A DNA stretch of 64,000 nt from VXPW01 sp965115815 (GTDB taxonomy: Bacteria; Pseudomonadota; Alphaproteobacteria; TMED109). Location: NCBI GenBank assembly GCA_965115815.1, contig OZ220465.1, positions 2,976,001 through 3,040,000 on the forward strand, written 5' to 3'. How positions within the stretch are numbered: the first letter of the stretch is position 1; each line of letters opens with the position of its first letter. Under the pieces are notes generated by a model, which saw only the letters and a list, made by a program, of their open reading frames with translations, did no database searches and had not been told where the DNA came from. The translations under genes were made by a program, and so were the position numbers. Shown here one piece after another: positions 61,532 to 64,000 of this stretch.

Positions 61532-62614
61532 TCAGCCGTCGAAGGTAGCCAGCACGGCGCGCAGGGGAATCAGCACCGCATACCGGGGGTTGGATGCGGG
61601 CGGGATCCGGATCCGGGAGCGGGTTGCGGCCGGCGCATCCTGCAGCACCGAGAGCCAGACCCGCCCCTTCCAGCGGGTACCCGCGAACAGGATGTCGAGG
61701 GCGCTGTGGCGGGTGGCGAACGCCACCTGCGTCTCGCCCTTCACGTCGGAGAGCCGGATTCCGACCGTGGCCAGAAGGTCGGCTGCCCCGGTCCGGATGG
61801 CTTGCTCGATGTTCGCACCGGTGCCCGGGCCCGCCGGCCGGCAACGGCCGAGATGGCGCAGGCAGGCCTCCCATTCGGATCGAGCGGGCCGGCCGGCTTC
61901 GGGGGGTTCTGCGTCCGTCCGCGCGTTCGATTCCGCTCCGTCGGCTGGAGCGGGCGGCCCGGCCTCAAGGGGTCCTGCGTCCGTCCGCGCGTTCGATTCC
62001 GCTCCGTCGGCTGGAGCGGGCGGCCCGGCCTCAAGGGGTCCTGCGTCCGTCCGCGCGTTCGATTCCGCTCCGTCGGCTGGAGCGGGCGGCCCGGCCTCAA
62101 GGGGTCCTGCGTCCGTCCGCGCGTTCGATTCCGCTCCGTCGGCTGGAGCGGGCGGCCCGGCCTCAAGGGGTCCTGCGTCCGTCCGCGCGTTCGATTCCGC
62201 TCCGTCGGCTGGAGCGGGCGGCCCGGCCTCAAGGGGTCCTGCGTCCGTCCGCGCGTTCGATTCCGCTCCGTCGGCTGGAGCGGGCGGCCCGGCCTCAAGG
62301 GGTCCTGCGTCCGTCCGCGCGTTCGATTCCGCTCCGTCGGCTTCGTCGGCAAGGGGATTGAACGGGAAGGGCAGCCGATCGCTGCGATAGAGCAGGAAAT
62401 TCAGGATCGATCCCAGCCATGCTTGGCCGGCTGCGGCGAGCTGCCCGAGCCGGGCGTTGCCTTGTCCGGCCCACAGGCTGAACCCGAACTGCACGACGGC
62501 GAACAGCAGCAGCAGCGGAAGCAGCACGTATCCGACCGCCCCGAACGCGATCATGGCAACCAGCCGTTTCCACGGTTGTTCGGGTCCTACGGCCGTCGGA
62601 AGGTCGATGTGCAT
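61532..62614 (-). CDS. DUF4389-like membrane protein expanded by 22-residue repeats
   Basis: A 360-residue protein. Residues 1-85 resemble DUF4389 proteins: KRLVAMIAFGAVGYVLLPLL, LFAVVQFGFSLWAGQGN and AAGQAWLGSILNFLLYRSD, with two membrane segments. Then come nearly seven copies of a 22-residue unit (ADGAESNARTDAGPLEAGPP plus two residues), acidic and Pro/Ala-rich. The C-terminal 125 residues (ANIEQAIRTGAADLLATVGI, LDILFAGTRWKGRVWLSVLQ) form a separate domain I cannot name. The repeat keeps frame because its unit is 66 bases. The start at 62614 is where the similarity begins. Confidence 0.72.
   Translation of the reverse strand: MHIDLPTAVGPEQPWKRLVAMIAFGAVGYVLLPLLLLFAVVQFGFSLWAGQGNARLGQLAAAGQAWLGSILNFLLYRSDRLPFPFNPLADEADGAESNARTDAGPLEAGPPAPADGAESNARTDAGPLEAGPPAPADGAESNARTDAGPLEAGPPAPADGAESNARTDAGPLEAGPPAPADGAESNARTDAGPLEAGPPAPADGAESNARTDAGPLEAGPPAPADGAESNARTDAEPPEAGRPARSEWEACLRHLGRCRPAGPGTGANIEQAIRTGAADLLATVGIRLSDVKGETQVAFATRHSALDILFAGTRWKGRVWLSVLQDAPAATRSRIRIPPASNPRYAVLIPLRAVLATFDG
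61909..62343 (-). repeat. 66-bp tandem repeat, about 6.6 copies, inside a coding region
   Basis: Units start at 61909, 61975, 62041, 62107, 62173, 62239 and 62305, and are almost identical. The near-perfect identity points to recent expansion. The unit has no stop codon in several frames on both strands, producing long spurious ORFs. Confidence 0.95.
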
Positions 62615-62743
62615 GGTCTCTCCGGGCCAATCCCTCGGTCTTCCATTTTTGCGCAATCCGTCGGCAAATTCCAGAATGGCGGCCCGGGCCGCCCGCCCTG
62701 CGCTGCAGGGACCGCATGCGGCCGTTGTGGGAGGACCGGATAG

Positions 62744-64000
62744 ATGTCTGCCAGTGCCGTCGTTTCCCGGAGGCGATTCCCGCCGGACCCGGAGGTCGTT
62801 GCCGAACTCCGGGCATGGCTCCCCGAACGCGTGTCGACCGCGCCGGCAACCCTCGACCAGCACGGCCGGGACGAATCGTATCATGCGGGGCACCGTCCGG
62901 ACGTGGTGGTGTTCTGCGAGACCACCGACGAGGTGGTGCGCACCGTGGCGCTGTGCGCGCGCCACCGGATTCCGGTCATCCCGTTCGGCACCGGCACCTC
63001 CCTCGAAGGGCATGTCGCCGCCCTCGAAGGAGGGGTGTGTGTCGATCTGACCCGGATGGACCGGGTTCTGGCCGTCCATCCGGAGGATCTCGACTGTACG
63101 GTCGAGGCCGGTGTGACCCGAAGGCGGCTGAACGAGCATCTGCGCGACACCGGTTTGTTCTTCCCGGTGGATCCCGGCGCGGACGCCAGCCTGGGCGGCA
63201 TGACCGCGACGCGGGCATCGGGCACCAATGCGGTCCGCTACGGCACGATGCGCGAACTGGTGCTGGATCTCAAGGTGGTCCTAGCGGACGGCAGCGTCAT
63301 CCGGACAGGCACACGGAGCCGGAAATCGGCGGCCGGCTACGATCTCACGCGCCTGTTCGTCGGATCGGAAGGCACCCTGGGCATCGTCACGGAAGTCACC
63401 CTGCGGCTCTTCGGCCTGCCCGAGTCCATCGTTTCCGCCGTGTGTTCGTTCCCGTCCGTGGAAGCGGCCGTGCAGACGGTGATCGCCACCGGCCACGCCG
63501 GCGTGCCGGTGGCCCGGGCAGAACTGATGGATGCGCTGTCGATGGCCTCCGTCAACCGCTGGGCCGAGTCGGACTACGCGGAGACCCCGGCGCTGTTTCT
63601 GGAGTTTCACGGCACGCCGGCGTCGACCAAGGAACAGGCGGAAATCGTGGCGCAACTGGCGCGGGAAGCGGGCGGCGGCGCCTTCGCTTGGAGTGCGAAC
63701 CAAGAAGAGCGGAACCGGCTGTGGCGGGCCCGACACGACCTGCTCTACGCGCTGATGGCCCGATGGCCGGGTCGCAAGTCGCTGACGACCGATGTGTGCG
63801 TCCCGATTTCCCGGCTCGCGGAATGCATTGCGGAAACCGAAGCCGAGATCGCGGCGCGGACCTCCATTCCGGCTCCGATTGCGGGCCATGTAGGGGACGG
63901 CAATTTCCATGTCGCCTTCATGGTGGATCCGGAGAACCCCGGGGAGATCGGGGAAGCGGCGGCACTGCACGATCGGTTGGTCCGGCGCGCACTGTCCATG
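62744..64000 (+). CDS. FAD-linked oxidase, GlcD/D-lactate dehydrogenase type (cut by window edge)
   Basis: The first 419 residues of an FAD_binding_4 oxidoreductase. The FAD-binding core is complete: VIPFGTGTSLEGHVAALEGG, DPGADASLGGMTATRASGTN, GYDLTRLFVGSEGTLGIVTE. The C-terminal cap domain continues past the edge (TDVCVPISRLAECI, then AGHVGDGNFHVAFMVDP, the substrate/metal His region). This order fits glycolate oxidase subunit GlcD and cytochrome-linked D-lactate dehydrogenases. It is divergent from the DUF4389-like gene. Confidence 0.9.
   Translation, partial: MSASAVVSRRRFPPDPEVVAELRAWLPERVSTAPATLDQHGRDESYHAGHRPDVVVFCETTDEVVRTVALCARHRIPVIPFGTGTSLEGHVAALEGGVCVDLTRMDRVLAVHPEDLDCTVEAGVTRRRLNEHLRDTGLFFPVDPGADASLGGMTATRASGTNAVRYGTMRELVLDLKVVLADGSVIRTGTRSRKSAAGYDLTRLFVGSEGTLGIVTEVTLRLFGLPESIVSAVCSFPSVEAAVQTVIATGHAGVPVARAELMDALSMASVNRWAESDYAETPALFLEFHGTPASTKEQAEIVAQLAREAGGGAFAWSANQEERNRLWRARHDLLYALMARWPGRKSLTTDVCVPISRLAECIAETEAEIAARTSIPAPIAGHVGDGNFHVAFMVDPENPGEIGEAAALHDRLVRRALSM

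Noticed and set aside
61909..62343. CRISPR-like array
   Set aside because: The 66-base units are contiguous with no unique spacers and lie in a coding frame, so this is a tandem repeat.

Overview
The window comes from a high-GC bacterium (visibly about two-thirds G+C), almost certainly a proteobacterium. Pointers are the sfsA-map gene adjacency, a Tat-exported IorB-type molybdoenzyme, a periplasmic PQQ-dehydrogenase/cytochrome c pair, a MoxR/Bat operon with outer-membrane zinc uptake, and a CDGSH protein beside 2-keto-4-pentenoate hydratases. sfsA-map adjacency favours Alphaproteobacteria, but I cannot fix the class. Heavy insertion-sequence debris and many decayed ORFs suggest a genome with relaxed selection, perhaps host-associated or marine.

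Layout. (1) 1-7632 is a RiPP locus. Three nitrile-hydratase-leader (NHLP/proteusin-type) precursors, a fused E1-like/YcaO cyclodehydratase and a probable SagB-type dehydrogenase run leftward from one promoter. A divergent LanM-like enzyme has a dehydratase domain and a shortened cyclase domain without its zinc site. The two full precursors carry aligned 37-residue cores that are almost half Ser/Thr and share one cysteine at core position 17. This is the best candidate for an undescribed system: azoline chemistry plus Ser/Thr dehydration on one proteusin leader. (2) 8262-19735 is metabolism and metal uptake: crotonase, class IV aminotransferase, IorAB-type molybdoenzyme, tandem hydratases with a CDGSH protein, and a zinc locus (His-rich secreted protein, outer-membrane protein, ZnuA, ZnuB) without a visible ATPase. 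(3) 19736-27900 is a mobile-element graveyard: an IS110 remnant, MITEs, an intact-ended IS66 element that splits a VOC-family gene with a perfect 8-bp target duplication, and an IS5 remnant. (4) 27911-37094 is chromosomal: a GldA/F/G-DUF4340 ABC operon, an SDR, a redoxin and ferredoxin reductase, map, and a chimeric gene joining the front of a DNA adenine methylase to the back of SfsA. (5) 37603-44355 holds HU, a RhuM-Fic protein and nested IS1182/IS66 copies. (6) 44844-49541 has a CinA-like protein, a tRNA-Leu(UAA) split by a group I intron, small secreted proteins, an ISAs1 remnant, a GIY-YIG-like/DUF6884 pair and tRNA-Thr. (7) 49686-55521 is a MoxR-DUF58-BatD/A/B/C-like operon. (8) 55522-57742 is a second repeat-rich island with an AT-rich patch. 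(9) 57743-64000 holds a PQQ-dehydrogenase operon, a DUF4389-like membrane protein inflated by 66-bp tandem repeats, and the start of a GlcD-type FAD oxidase.

Functional assignments come from reading the translated sequence and family knowledge; no database search was run.
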